The notes under the pieces are model-generated. The model worked only from the letters and a program-made list of their open reading frames with translations, searched no databases and was not told the origin of the DNA. From assembly GCF_004683905.1 (NCBI RefSeq), contig NZ_CP038438.1:1612001-1676000 (forward strand): a DNA stretch of 64,000 bases, given 5' to 3'. Both the position numbers and the translations under genes were made by a program. The stretch is from Pseudomonas fluorescens. Lineage in GTDB: Bacteria > Pseudomonadota > Gammaproteobacteria > Pseudomonadales > Pseudomonadaceae. Position 1 is the first letter of the stretch. Every line of letters begins with the position of its first letter. Shown here piece after piece: positions 1-7,787 of this stretch.

Positions 1-70
1 AGCGAATCCTTGCGAGAGCCTGACGTCTGATTCTCATGTGAACGCAGGAAGCTCCCGGCAGTTCAGCCGA

Positions 71-790
71 TCAATAGAACGCGCGTTCGGCCTTGAGCGT
101 CACCAGGCCGTCACACTGACTGTTGTGTCCCGAGTACGCCGAGCATTCGCTGCCGCTGAGGTTGGAATTGCTGTAGATCAGATCGAGATCGACGCCCATG
201 AACGGTCGGGAAAACTTCACCGACCAATCGGTAAAACTGCTGACATAACCACCGTCCACCGACACCGGCGTGTTCAGTTGGTGGGTGGTGTATTTCATGC
301 TGATCCCGATGCCGAACGGCTGATTGCCGCCGAGGTCGGCGAACAGCGTGTTGTTCTGTTTGTCCGGGTCGTTGCTGACGGCCACACCGAAGCGGCTGCC
401 GAGCAGGGTCAGGCCGCCGAACAGCTCCTGGCTGTCGAGGGTGTCTACTTTGGGATAGCTGTAATGGATCATCCCGACTTCGTAGCCGAGGGTCTGATCG
501 AAAGGTTGTTTGAAACCGACGTAGGAGTCGATTTCCAGATTCTTGCCCGGGGTCAGGCCCATGCTCGGTGCATACTGGCCGACATACAGGCCGCTGTCGT
601 GGCTGAGATCGAGGCCACCGTGGAACGAGCCGACTGCCGCCGGTTTGACCAGCCCTTGGGCCATGCTGCGGCTGGGCGTGGTGCCGAGTTTGAGGTCGAA
701 GTCGCCGAGCTCGCGCTGGAAAATCTGCGCGTGCGCCGATGAGCAGGCCATAAGGCCCACAAACAATAAACAGAAAGTTGATTTGAGCAT
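71..790 (-). CDS. TorF-type putative outer membrane porin
   Basis: The 239-residue product starts with a clear signal peptide (LLFVGLMACSSAHA, cleavage near residue 21), so it is exported. The mature part has alternating beta-strand segments rich in Gly, Tyr and Ser, and ends in an aromatic residue (ERAFY), as outer membrane beta-barrels do. Phrases such as GLDLSHDSGLYVGQYAPSMG and SYVGFKQPF resemble the TorF / CHP02001 family of uncharacterised Gammaproteobacterial porins, whose members have about this length. The substrate is unknown. It stands alone: the next gene on this strand lies 200 bases upstream. Two cysteines near the C-terminus (SECSAYSGHNSQC) could form a disulphide in the periplasm. 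Confidence 0.75.
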   Translation of the reverse strand: MLKSTFCLLFVGLMACSSAHAQIFQRELGDFDLKLGTTPSRSMAQGLVKPAAVGSFHGGLDLSHDSGLYVGQYAPSMGLTPGKNLEIDSYVGFKQPFDQTLGYEVGMIHYSYPKVDTLDSQELFGGLTLLGSRFGVAVSNDPDKQNNTLFADLGGNQPFGIGISMKYTTHQLNTPVSVDGGYVSSFTDWSVKFSRPFMGVDLDLIYSNSNLSGSECSAYSGHNSQCDGLVTLKAERAFY

Positions 791-996
791 GCGTCACTCC
801 ATGAACAGCGAGGGCAGGGCTTGGCCTGCTGAAACGCTTGATCCAGACGCGTGCAAGGATACCGGCGAATGCTCGGCAATGATGGCCGTTCGTCGATTTT
901 CAAAGGATTTGATTAAACAGAAGGAGGGTGTAACGCGGGTGCCAGTCCAGACGCTTCGAAGCTCAAAGCGTCTCAGGACGGGTGTATTACCGGGTG

Positions 997-1185
997 TTAC
1001 TTCTTGCCCAGGCTGATCTGCTTGGACGGACCGAACGTCTGGCCGCTGACGCCTTTGGCAATTTGCTGGATTTCGCCGCCGGACTTGAGGAACGCTGCGA
1101 TCTGATCGTTGATCGATTCGCTGGTTTCAACGGCTGGAGCTGGCTTTGCTTTGCTGGTGGATGCTTTTACACGCATGGCGGCCAT
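997..1185 (-). CDS. small SutA-like conserved protein
   Basis: This 62-residue basic protein begins with a Lys/Ala-rich, probably disordered N-terminus. It contains the segment INDQIAAFLKSGGEIQQI and ends in a Lys-rich tail. The FLksGGeIqqI block resembles the core of SutA, the small RNA polymerase-associated protein of P. aeruginosa (remembered there as FLSRGGKVQEI), but this protein is shorter and lacks SutA's acidic N-terminus. I therefore call it SutA-like, not SutA. The start is the first of two close ATGs; an AGG lies only a few bases upstream. It is monocistronic, between the porin and a 349-base gap, divergent from cvfB. The transcription role is inference from the motif only. Confidence 0.6.
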   Translation of the reverse strand: MAAMRVKASTSKAKPAPAVETSESINDQIAAFLKSGGEIQQIAKGVSGQTFGPSKQISLGKK

Positions 1186-1534
1186 TAACCTGTAGAAAAG
1201 TAACTCGGCCAGGCATCGTACAGGAATAACTTGACAATTGCTTGATAAATATCCCCGGGAATAACTGAGCGCGTGGGTGGATTATTCTCGATTAAACAAT
1301 CGGATTATTCCCCTAAGCCACTGTTTTAAATAACAACATTTATTCTTCATTGGCGCAAATGTCCGCCGTGAAACGGCACAGCAGGCTTCGCGCTGGCCTG
1401 ACGAATGGCAAACCGCCTGCGCAAACCAAGGAAAATCAAGGCTTCCGCAGATTTTCTGCGGCAGGCTGCTCGCCCAGCGAACGAGACCGGCAAAACCGGG
1501 TAGAATGCCGCCCACGCAATGAGGGTTTTGGAAA
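1186..1534. other. intergenic region, divergent promoters
   Basis: There is no credible gene here; a 77-codon reverse frame has no ribosome binding site or recognisable content. The region carries the upstream sequence of the small SutA-like gene on one side and of cvfB on the other. A ttgaca-like box lies around 1230-1235 and a tagaat box at 1501-1506. The first half is visibly more A+T rich than the flanks. Confidence 0.5.
1501..1506 (+). promoter_or_regulatory. probable -10 element of cvfB
   Basis: The hexamer TAGAAT followed by GCCGC lies 29 bases before the cvfB start codon. The same TA-rich hexamer plus GCCGC arrangement precedes recQ (TATACT) and, in a looser form (AGCCGC), the YdjA-type gene in this window. 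No convincing -35 box was found. Confidence 0.35.
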
Positions 1535-2371
1535 ATGGCTTTAGTCGGGCGTTACAACAGTTTGCAAGTGGTTAAACACACTAACTTCGGTTTATATCTG
1601 GACGGCGGTGCCGACGGCGAAATTCTTTTGCCCAACCGCTATATCCCTAAAGATATTCCCAGCGAAGATGAAGACTGGCTCAACGTTTTTATTTATCTGG
1701 ACAGCGATGACAAACTTATCGCTACCACTGAAAAACCAAAAGTTCAGGTCGGCGAGTTTGCCAGTCTGAAAGTTGTTGAAATCAACAGCATCGGTGTGTT
1801 CCTCGACTGGGGCTTGCCGAAGGATCTGTTGCTGCCGTATTCCGAAGAGAAGCGGCAGATGACCGCTGGTGAATATTGCGTGGTGCACGTCTATCTCGAC
1901 AAACACACCCGCCGCATCACCGCCACCGCACGTCTGGATCGCTATCTCGACAAGACCCCGGCCAACTACAGCGCCGGGCAGGAAGTTGATCTGCTGGTGG
2001 CCGAAGCCACCGACATGGGCTTCAAGGCGATCATCAACAACAAGCACTGGGGCTTGATCCACAAGAATGAGATCTTCAAGTTCATGCGTTCCGGCATGCG
2101 CGAGAAGGGTTTCATCAAGGAAGTGCGCGCCGACGGCAAGATCAGCCTCAGCCTGCAACCGGTTGGCCAGGAAGCGGCGAGCAGCCTGAGCTCGAAGATC
2201 CTCGCCAAGTTGCGTGAAAACAATGGCACGCTGGCCGTCAGCGACAAGAGCGATCCGGCGTTGATCAGCAGTCTGTTCGGTGTCAGCAAGGGCAACTTCA
2301 AGAAGGCCATCGGTTCGCTGTACAAGGAAGGCAAGATCGTCATTCATGCCGATCGCATTGAACTAACCTGA
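1535..2371 (+). CDS. cvfB: CvfB-family S1 RNA-binding protein
   Basis: The 278-residue protein matches the CvfB/YitL family: two or three S1-like OB folds followed by a C-terminal winged helix. The first S1-like unit (residues about 5-65) carries FGLYLDGG, the second (about 70-130) GVFLDWGLPKDLLLP, and the third (about 145-210) GFKAIINNKHWGLIHKNEIF. The winged-helix part (about 220-278) contains ISSLFGVSKGNFKKAIGSLY. The family binds RNA and in Staphylococcus affects virulence gene expression; its role in Pseudomonas is not defined. The cytoplasmic location follows from the lack of a signal or membrane segment. Length is normal. The start follows ggaaa at an ordinary distance. A small membrane protein gene lies 45 bases downstream on the same strand. 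Confidence 0.88.
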   Translation: MALVGRYNSLQVVKHTNFGLYLDGGADGEILLPNRYIPKDIPSEDEDWLNVFIYLDSDDKLIATTEKPKVQVGEFASLKVVEINSIGVFLDWGLPKDLLLPYSEEKRQMTAGEYCVVHVYLDKHTRRITATARLDRYLDKTPANYSAGQEVDLLVAEATDMGFKAIINNKHWGLIHKNEIFKFMRSGMREKGFIKEVRADGKISLSLQPVGQEAASSLSSKILAKLRENNGTLAVSDKSDPALISSLFGVSKGNFKKAIGSLYKEGKIVIHADRIELT

Positions 2372-2416
2372 GCCTTGCGGGGCCCATGTTGCATGGGGTC
2401 ACTTGAGGTCGGGTAA

Positions 2417-2821
2417 ATGAAAAAGCCGTTGCTTGCTTATATCGCCACTCTGCTGGCGTTTCTGTTGCTCGACGGTATCTGGCTCGGCGTGCTGATGGCG
2501 CCAACCTACCGCGAACTGCTCGGTTCGCTGATGCTCGAAAAACCGCTGCTGGTTCCGGCAGCGGTTTTTTATTGCCTGTACGTTTTTGGTTGCGTGCAGT
2601 TTGTGGTGTTGCCAGCGCTGAGCTGGCAACGGGCGGCAAAGATGGGCGCATTGTTGGGGCTGGTGGCGTACGGCACGTATGACCTGACCAATTGGGCGAC
2701 GTTGCGCGGGTGGTCGGTGCAGGTGAGTTTGCTGGATTGGGCGTGGGGGACGTTTGCCACTGCTGTGGCGTGTACGGTCGGCTTTTTGGTGGCAAAGCGA
2801 TTTGTGAAGTCAGCCCCGTAA
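2417..2821 (+). CDS. DUF2177 family membrane protein
   Basis: This 134-residue hydrophobic protein has about four transmembrane segments: residues 5-27, 45-70, 73-93 and 105-127. The phrases LLDGIWLGVLMAPTYRELLG and GTYDLTNWATLRGW are characteristic of DUF2177, an uncharacterised inner membrane family of this size. The start follows a GAGG sequence 8 bases upstream. It lies 45 bases behind cvfB and may be co-transcribed. A REP pair follows 25 bases after the stop. No function is known for the family; the YDLTNWAT motif at the start of the third helix is the most conserved-looking part. Confidence 0.78.
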   Translation: MKKPLLAYIATLLAFLLLDGIWLGVLMAPTYRELLGSLMLEKPLLVPAAVFYCLYVFGCVQFVVLPALSWQRAAKMGALLGLVAYGTYDLTNWATLRGWSVQVSLLDWAWGTFATAVACTVGFLVAKRFVKSAP

Positions 2822-2844
2822 TCTTTGTTGTCTGGGGCGACGCC

Positions 2845-2915
2845 CTCGCGAGCAAGCCCGCTCCCACAGGGGGAATGCGATCATCCTGTGGGAGCGGGCT
2901 TGCTCGCGAATGGCG
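2845..2915. repeat. REP pair (REPIN), family A
   Basis: Two inverted copies of the fluorescens-group REP (ctcgcgagcaagcccgctcc and its reverse complement) are separated by about 16 bases, giving a hairpin-capable REPIN between the DUF2177 gene and the DMT transporter gene. Confidence 0.85.
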
Positions 2916-3063
2916 GCGCAGCCGACAACCATTCACCGCTGACGTTACTGACGCAGACAAAGTCTTTTTCAGACGGCTTTTTTTGCCCGAGTGATTGATA
3001 ATCCCCGACACAGATTTTTGACCATTGGACGGCTGCCATGTTGTGTGTTTTCGAGGTGTTGCG

Positions 3064-3996
3064 GTGAATGTCGAGCGGCGCAATGCCGATGGGTTTGCCT
3101 TGCAGGTGATGATCGGCCTCTGCCTGATCTGGGGCGTGCAGCAAGTGATGATCAAGTGGGCCGCGCCCGACATCGCGCCGGTGATGCAGGCGGCCGGGCG
3201 TTCGGGGATTTCCGCGTTGCTGGTGGGGTTGCTGCTGTGCTGGAAGGGCGGCTGGGATCAGGTCGGCAACACCTGGCGTGGAGGGCTGCTGGCCGGTGCG
3301 CTGTTCGGTCTGGAGTTCTTCTTCATCGCCGAAGGTCTGCAACTGACTACCGCCGCGCACATGTCGGTGTTCCTCTACACCGCGCCGATTTTCACCGCGC
3401 TCGGCGTGCATTTTCTGTTGGCCAGTGAACGCCTGCGGCCTTTGCAATGGCTGGGAATTCTGCTCGCCTTCGTCGGTATCGCCATTGCCTTCGCCGGCGG
3501 CGTGTCGTGGGATAACCTCGACCGGCGCATGCTGCTGGGCGATGCGTTCGGGGTCATTGCCGGTGCCTGCTGGGGCGCGACCACTGTGGTGGTGCGCGCT
3601 TCGCGGCTATCGGAAGCGCCGGTGACCTTGACCTTGTTTTATCAATTGATCGTCGGCTTCGTCGGCCTGCTGTTGATCGCGCTGTTCAGCGGCCAGATCA
3701 CTCACGTCAGCCTGACCAGCGTGGCGGTGGCCAGCGTGCTGTTCCAGGGCCTGGTGGTGTCGTTCTTCAGTTACCTGACCTGGTTCTGGCTGCTGCGCCG
3801 CTATCTGGCGGCCAATCTGGCGGTGTTTTCGTTCATGACGCCGTTGTTCGGCGTCACGTTCGGCGTGGTGCTGCTTGGTGAAGAGTTGAGCGTGAACTTC
3901 GTCATCGGCGCGGTGCTGGTGTTGCTTGGCATTACCTTTGTCAGCGCTGAGCAGTGGGTGCGTCGGCGTTTGCGCAAAGCCCTCGGCCAGCACTGA
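3064..3996 (+). CDS. EamA/DMT superfamily transporter
   Basis: The protein is about 310 residues with ten hydrophobic segments arranged as two EamA repeats (about 10-145 and 155-295), the classic drug/metabolite transporter fold. The first repeat has LIWGVQQVMIKWAAPDIAP and the second GACWGATTVVVRASRLSEAP, the usual position of the conserved Trp-Gly. These are inner membrane exporters or exchangers of small metabolites; the substrate cannot be read from sequence. The GTG at 3064 is chosen because GAGG lies 7 bases upstream; an in-frame TTG 39 bases earlier has no ribosome binding site. Its last 56 bases overlap the end of the convergent MFS gene. Confidence 0.85.
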   Translation: MNVERRNADGFALQVMIGLCLIWGVQQVMIKWAAPDIAPVMQAAGRSGISALLVGLLLCWKGGWDQVGNTWRGGLLAGALFGLEFFFIAEGLQLTTAAHMSVFLYTAPIFTALGVHFLLASERLRPLQWLGILLAFVGIAIAFAGGVSWDNLDRRMLLGDAFGVIAGACWGATTVVVRASRLSEAPVTLTLFYQLIVGFVGLLLIALFSGQITHVSLTSVAVASVLFQGLVVSFFSYLTWFWLLRRYLAANLAVFSFMTPLFGVTFGVVLLGEELSVNFVIGAVLVLLGITFVSAEQWVRRRLRKALGQH

Positions 3997-5122
3997 CCGA
4001 TTGCAGCGCAAGCCCGCCGGCAATCAGCAGACCGCTGCCGGCAATGATCAGCGCCGGTTGCAGACCACCGCTGAAATGGCTGCTCAGCGCCGCCAGTAAC
4101 GGGCCGCTGAGCTGGCCGACGGCGAAGCATGCGGTCAGCAGTCCGGCGTTGCGCTGAGTTGTGTGCGGCGCCAGTTCTCGCGAACGTTGCATCACCAGTT
4201 GCATGCAGGCCAGGAACGGCATGCCGCACAACACCACCCCCAGCGCCAAGCCATAACCACTGCCCAACAGACAGGCGAAGACCCCGAGCGCCTGCAACCA
4301 CAGGGTGGCGGTCAGCCAGTGCCGTGTGGTGTTCGGATCATGGCGACGCAGGCTCACCAACAGCACGCCAATCGCCGCACCAAGACCGAAGCACGGCCAG
4401 AACAGGTCGGCCTGCCATTGCCCGTGAAATTGCGCGTTGGCCATTTGCGAGAGAAACGTGGCCGGGATGATGTAACCCACGCCATATAACGCATACACCG
4501 CCGCCAGTCGCGGGATGCCGCGATTCGAATGGTTGACGTTGAGGGTGGCGACCGGTGTGTGCACGCCCGGTTGCGGCAGGATCCGCACGATCCCCAGCAA
4601 CATCACCAGCGCCACGGCGGCATAGATCAGCCACAAGGTGGCAGAGGTCTGATTCAGCAGATGTGAGAACAGTGCCAGCAGCCCGGTCAGAAAAATTCCC
4701 AGTCCGGGACCGGCAAATACCAGCGCACCCAGCCGTGGCCGACCTGCCGCCGCTGCCAGAGGCTGACTCAATGCGGTGATCATCACCAGCACCCAGGCAC
4801 TCGCCACCCCGGTACTGAAGCGCAGCAGCAAATGCGCCCAGAAGCCGTTGGCCCAGAACGATGCCAGGGTCAGCAGCACACACAGCCACAAACCGCCATG
4901 CAACCGGCGCTGCACTTGCTGCGGACGGTGGGCGAACATCGCGTCCACCGCGCCCAGCAGGTAACCGAGGTAGTTGGCCGCAGCAATCAGACCGGCGGCC
5001 GTCAGGTCGACCTGACCTTCGCTGAGCAGGTGCGGCAGTTGCGGGGTGAGGGCGAAACGCCCGATGCCCATGGCCATCATCAGGGCGACGAAACAGGCGG
5101 ATAAGCGAATCAGTGGCGACAT
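3941..5122 (-). CDS. YbfB/YjiJ family MFS transporter
   Basis: The 393-residue protein has twelve predicted transmembrane segments and starts with RLSACFVALMMAMGIGRFAL, typical of the YbfB/YjiJ group, followed by a second signature GLIAAANYLGYLLGAVDAM. This family is poorly characterised. It belongs to the major facilitator superfamily and is expected in the inner membrane. It is divergent from a LysR-type regulator gene 104 bases away, a layout that suggests that regulator controls it. The 3' end overlaps the convergent DMT gene by 56 bases, so the last 18 residues (NADAPTAQR end) are encoded opposite real coding sequence. That tail is hydrophilic and probably dispensable. Confidence 0.85.
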   Translation of the reverse strand: MSPLIRLSACFVALMMAMGIGRFALTPQLPHLLSEGQVDLTAAGLIAAANYLGYLLGAVDAMFAHRPQQVQRRLHGGLWLCVLLTLASFWANGFWAHLLLRFSTGVASAWVLVMITALSQPLAAAAGRPRLGALVFAGPGLGIFLTGLLALFSHLLNQTSATLWLIYAAVALVMLLGIVRILPQPGVHTPVATLNVNHSNRGIPRLAAVYALYGVGYIIPATFLSQMANAQFHGQWQADLFWPCFGLGAAIGVLLVSLRRHDPNTTRHWLTATLWLQALGVFACLLGSGYGLALGVVLCGMPFLACMQLVMQRSRELAPHTTQRNAGLLTACFAVGQLSGPLLAALSSHFSGGLQPALIIAGSGLLIAGGLALQSVSAGRGLCANADAPTAQR

Positions 5123-5226
5123 GGTCGGGATTCCTTTGAAGGAGCAATGACCGTCAGGCTAGAAGCGATTGACTTTCTTTAAAATTGAATAATAGTGAGT
5201 AACTTGTTCTGTTGTGGAGAAAGGTC

Positions 5227-6120
5227 GTGGAGTTCAGCCAATTGCGGATCTTTCAGGCAGTCGCCGAAGAAGGTTCGATCACCCGCGCAGCAGAACGCCT
5301 GCACCGAGTGCCGTCCAACCTGTCGACCCGACTCAAGCAACTGGAAGAGCAATTGGGCGTCGAACTTTTCGTTCGTGAGCGTCAGCGTTTGCAGTTATCA
5401 CCTGCGGGAAAAGTCCTGCTGGACTACACCGGCAAGCTGTTCGCCCTGCGCGATCAGGCCAGTGCAGCGGTGATGGGCGGGCAGCCGGCCGGGGATTTTG
5501 TCCTCGGCACGCTGTACAGCACCGCGGCGATCCATTTGCCGGCGTTGCTGGCGCGCTATCACAAGCAATACCCGGCGGTGAATCTGCAAGTGCAGTCCGG
5601 ACCCAGCGGCGAATTGCTCGAAGGCCTGGTCTCCGGGCGCCTCGATGCGGCGCTGGTGGACGGCCCGCCGCAACTCGCCGGGATCGACGGCGTGCCGCTG
5701 TGCGACGAGCGTCTGGTGCTGATCAGCGAAGCCGACCACCCGCCGATCCGCAGCGCCAAGGAGGTCGAGGGCAGGGCGGTATTCACCTTTCGTCATGGTT
5801 GCGCCTACCGCGCGCGGCTGGAGGCGTGGTTCGTTCACTATCAGGCGGCGATGGGCCGGGCGATGGAGATCGAGTCGTATCAGGGCATGCTCGCCTGCGT
5901 GATTGCCGGCAGCGGTGTGGCATTAATGTCGGAGTCGATGCTCGCCAGTCTGCCGGGGCGCGAGAGCGTTGCAGTGCACCCGTTGGCCGAACCGTTTGCC
6001 AGTGCGACAACATGGCTCATGTGGCGCAAGGGCATGGTCGGGGCCAACCTCAATGCCTGGATTGAACAGCAGCAAGCGCTCTATTCCGTGGCATCGAGTG
6101 AAACCCGGCAGACGGCGTGA
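5227..6120 (+). CDS. LysR family transcriptional regulator
   Basis: The product is about 297 residues. The N-terminal winged helix-turn-helix (residues 1-60) reads FSQLRIFQAVAEEGSITRAA followed by SNLSTRLKQLEEQLGVELF, a canonical LysR DNA-binding domain. The rest (about 85-290) is a periplasmic-binding-protein-like effector domain. The GTG at 5227 is preferred to the TTG at 5212 because ggagaaagg ends a few bases before it and the protein then begins at the family's usual residue. The divergent MFS transporter gene is the likely target. The effector is unknown. Confidence 0.88.
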   Translation: MEFSQLRIFQAVAEEGSITRAAERLHRVPSNLSTRLKQLEEQLGVELFVRERQRLQLSPAGKVLLDYTGKLFALRDQASAAVMGGQPAGDFVLGTLYSTAAIHLPALLARYHKQYPAVNLQVQSGPSGELLEGLVSGRLDAALVDGPPQLAGIDGVPLCDERLVLISEADHPPIRSAKEVEGRAVFTFRHGCAYRARLEAWFVHYQAAMGRAMEIESYQGMLACVIAGSGVALMSESMLASLPGRESVAVHPLAEPFASATTWLMWRKGMVGANLNAWIEQQQALYSVASSETRQTA

Positions 6121-6256
6121 ACCAACCAACCGTAATTCTGTTCAATTCAGTAACAGATCATTGCGGATTTGGCCGAGCATTGCGTAGGACTTCGGACTAT
6201 TATCAGTGCGAAGCGGCCTCAGAATTCCGGCCGCTCAGCACTACCCTGAAGGGGGC

Positions 6257-6391
6257 ATGACGATGAAAGAGAAAATTCAGAACTGGCTGCACGATTTGGG
6301 TGTTGCCCTCGGCTTGATCGAACCGCCTCTGCAACCCGTACCGATCCGCACCGATGACGAACAGCGCCGGCGTCAGCCTCGCCGGCGGTAG
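6257..6391 (+). CDS. small PA1414-family-like protein
   Basis: This is a 44-residue protein with a short amphipathic N-terminal helix (MKEKIQNWLHDLGVALGLIE), a Pro-rich middle and an Arg-rich C-terminus. The start at 6257 follows gaaggggg; a second in-frame ATG lies two codons later. I recall a very similar protein, PA1414, close to the gbu genes of P. aeruginosa (PA1418-PA1422), and here too the gbu locus follows. That synteny supports a real gene. The helix could bind a membrane surface, but no function can be assigned. A perfect 31-bp inverted repeat begins 16 bases after its stop. Confidence 0.62.
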   Translation: MTMKEKIQNWLHDLGVALGLIEPPLQPVPIRTDDEQRRRQPRRR

Positions 6392-6406
6392 TGCCTGATT
6401 AAAGAT

Positions 6407-6474
6407 CAAAAGATCGCAGCCTTCGGCAGCTCCTACAGAAAAGTGTAGGAGCTGCCGAAGGCTGCGATCTTTTG
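6407..6474. repeat. perfect 31-bp inverted repeat (REP family B)
   Basis: Arms 6407-6437 and 6444-6474 are perfect reverse complements around a 6-base loop (gaaaag). The sequence type tgtaggagctgccgaaggct recurs as a degenerate pair at 30007-30107. It could also act as terminator for the small gene upstream, since the right arm ends in cttttgcttttg. Confidence 0.85.
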
Positions 6475-6480
6475 CTTTTG

Positions 6481-6643
6481 TAGCGAGGGGATTTAGCGAA
6501 ACGTCGCACCGCCCCGATGGGCTGCGAAGCAGTCCAAAAAAACTATTCAATTTGGTTTAACCCGCGAGATTACGATTACTGACTTCAGGGCTGCTGCGCA
6601 ACCCATCGGGGCGGTGCGACGTTTCGCTAAATCCCCTCGCCAC
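6481..6643. repeat. 163-bp element with perfect 39-bp inverted arms (family C)
   Basis: The arm 6483-6521 is the exact reverse complement of 6602-6640. The 80-base centre is non-repetitive and A+T richer. The arm sequence (gcgaggggatttagcgaaac) is related to the elements at 15793-15888 and 18116-18227 and to the window-terminal copy at 63909. Together with the preceding palindrome it fills the gap to the ACP-like gene. Confidence 0.85.
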
Positions 6644-6672
6644 AGGGCGCTCCAGCAACACGAGTGCTGTAT

Positions 6673-6933
6673 TTATAACCCTTCTCCGTGTCGCCCGATC
6701 TCCAGCAGAAATCGACTCAGGTCATTCGCGGTCTTCGCGGTCTTGAGTATGTGATCCTCTTCGGCCGTGAACGCCGTCAGTCCGAACTCATCTTCCAGAT
6801 GAAATATCAGATCTTCGATATCTGCCTTCTCCAGCCCTAACTGCACCAGACTGGTGTCGTCGTTGAATTCGCGGGATTCCAGCAGGCGCCGAATGTATCG
6901 GTGCACCGCAGCACGCACGGCAGCTCTTCTCAT
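6673..6933 (-). CDS. acyl carrier protein-like, lacks the phosphopantetheine serine
   Basis: The 86-residue product aligns without gaps to the ACP helix II region: LGLEKADIEDLIFHLEDEFG against the canonical LGADSLDTVELVMALEEEFG. The position of the 4'-phosphopantetheine-bearing serine is lysine (K in GLEKAD). A true ACP would therefore not be modified at this site, and the protein cannot carry acyl chains in the usual way. The N-terminus is Arg-rich. It follows the metallo-beta-lactamase-fold gene by 42 bases on the same strand and may share its transcript. It could be a regulatory or structural ACP-fold protein. Function is unknown, but the fold call is fairly firm. Confidence 0.6.
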   Translation of the reverse strand: MRRAAVRAAVHRYIRRLLESREFNDDTSLVQLGLEKADIEDLIFHLEDEFGLTAFTAEEDHILKTAKTANDLSRFLLEIGRHGEGL

Positions 6934-6975
6934 GGCAGATGATTTCGTTGTTGTTTTGACTGATTACAGCAGGCC

Positions 6976-7701
6976 TCAAGCGTGTCGACGCAACCATTCG
7001 TCAATCATCGAACGCAAATGCCCGCCGGAAAAACTGCCGAAATGTCCGCCATGCACGGTGCGGATCGGCAGCGCCTGCAAACGCCGCAGACTGGCCGCGT
7101 AATCCTGCAGATTGGAGTGGTAAGCGTCTTCGATCAGCGGCCCGTCGTAGATGATGTCGCCGCTGAATAACGTTTCGGTGGCCGCCTCATACAGGCTGAT
7201 CCCGCCGGGCGAATGCCCCGGCGTGTGCAGCACTTGCAGGGTGCGGTTGCCCAGATCCAGCACATCGCCATCCTCGACAAAACCGGTGGCCGGCGCGGCC
7301 TTCACCCGGTATTCGGCGTAGCAAAGCGGGCAATCCGGGTGCGCCTCGAACATGTCGTCGCCGACGAAGGCCCGGCTCAGGTCATTCTCGCCGTCCGGCG
7401 CGGCGAGGATGTCGGCCTCGGCAGGATGCACCAGGCGCTCGGCGAATTCGTGATGCCCGGCAATGTGGTCGAAGTGGCAATGACTGGCCACCGCCACCAA
7501 TGGCCGCTCGGTAATCCACGGTAACTGCTCGCGCAGGCTGACCAGCCCCGAGCCGCTGTCGAGCAACAAGTCTTTGTCGCGCCCCTGCACGTGCCACAAA
7601 TTGCAGCGGTAGAACGGGCGGATATACGGCTCATGGATCAACCGGATGCCGTCGCTCAAGTGCTGAACTTCGAACCACTGATCGCGCGAAACGATCTTCA
7701 T
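6976..7701 (-). CDS. MBL-fold metallo-hydrolase
   Basis: This 241-residue enzyme has the metallo-beta-lactamase fold. Metal ligands are visible as SHCHFDH (the HxHxDH motif, about residues 75-80), HTPGHSPGG and SGDIIYDG, with a late HGGH. The metal site is complete, so it should be a dinuclear zinc or iron hydrolase; glyoxalase II-like and lactonase-like members share these motifs, and the substrate is not evident. The ATG at 7701 is chosen because GGAGAA lies 9 bases upstream. An upstream in-frame codon would start inside a terminator hairpin and add an implausible N-terminus. Only 20 bases separate that terminator from the start codon, which raises the question of how the gene is transcribed. 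Confidence 0.8.
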   Translation of the reverse strand: MKIVSRDQWFEVQHLSDGIRLIHEPYIRPFYRCNLWHVQGRDKDLLLDSGSGLVSLREQLPWITERPLVAVASHCHFDHIAGHHEFAERLVHPAEADILAAPDGENDLSRAFVGDDMFEAHPDCPLCYAEYRVKAAPATGFVEDGDVLDLGNRTLQVLHTPGHSPGGISLYEAATETLFSGDIIYDGPLIEDAYHSNLQDYAASLRRLQALPIRTVHGGHFGSFSGGHLRSMIDEWLRRHA

Positions 7702-7721
7702 AAGCCATTTTCTCCAGACGT

Positions 7722-7756
7722 AAAAAAACGGGTGTGGCAACCGACGCCACACCCGT
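7722..7756 (-). terminator. strong intrinsic terminator after the symporter gene
   Basis: A perfect 11-bp stem (7728-7738 with 7746-7756, acgggtgtggc type) encloses a 7-base loop and is followed, on the minus strand, by a run of T at 7722-7728. It lies between the symporter stop and the metallo-hydrolase start. Confidence 0.88.
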
Positions 7757-7787
7757 CGAAGAAAGCATCAAGTCGTTACATCAGAGC

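Noticed and set aside
1282..1515. 77-codon minus-strand frame upstream of cvfB
   Set aside because: No ribosome binding site or family features; it overlaps the probable cvfB promoter.
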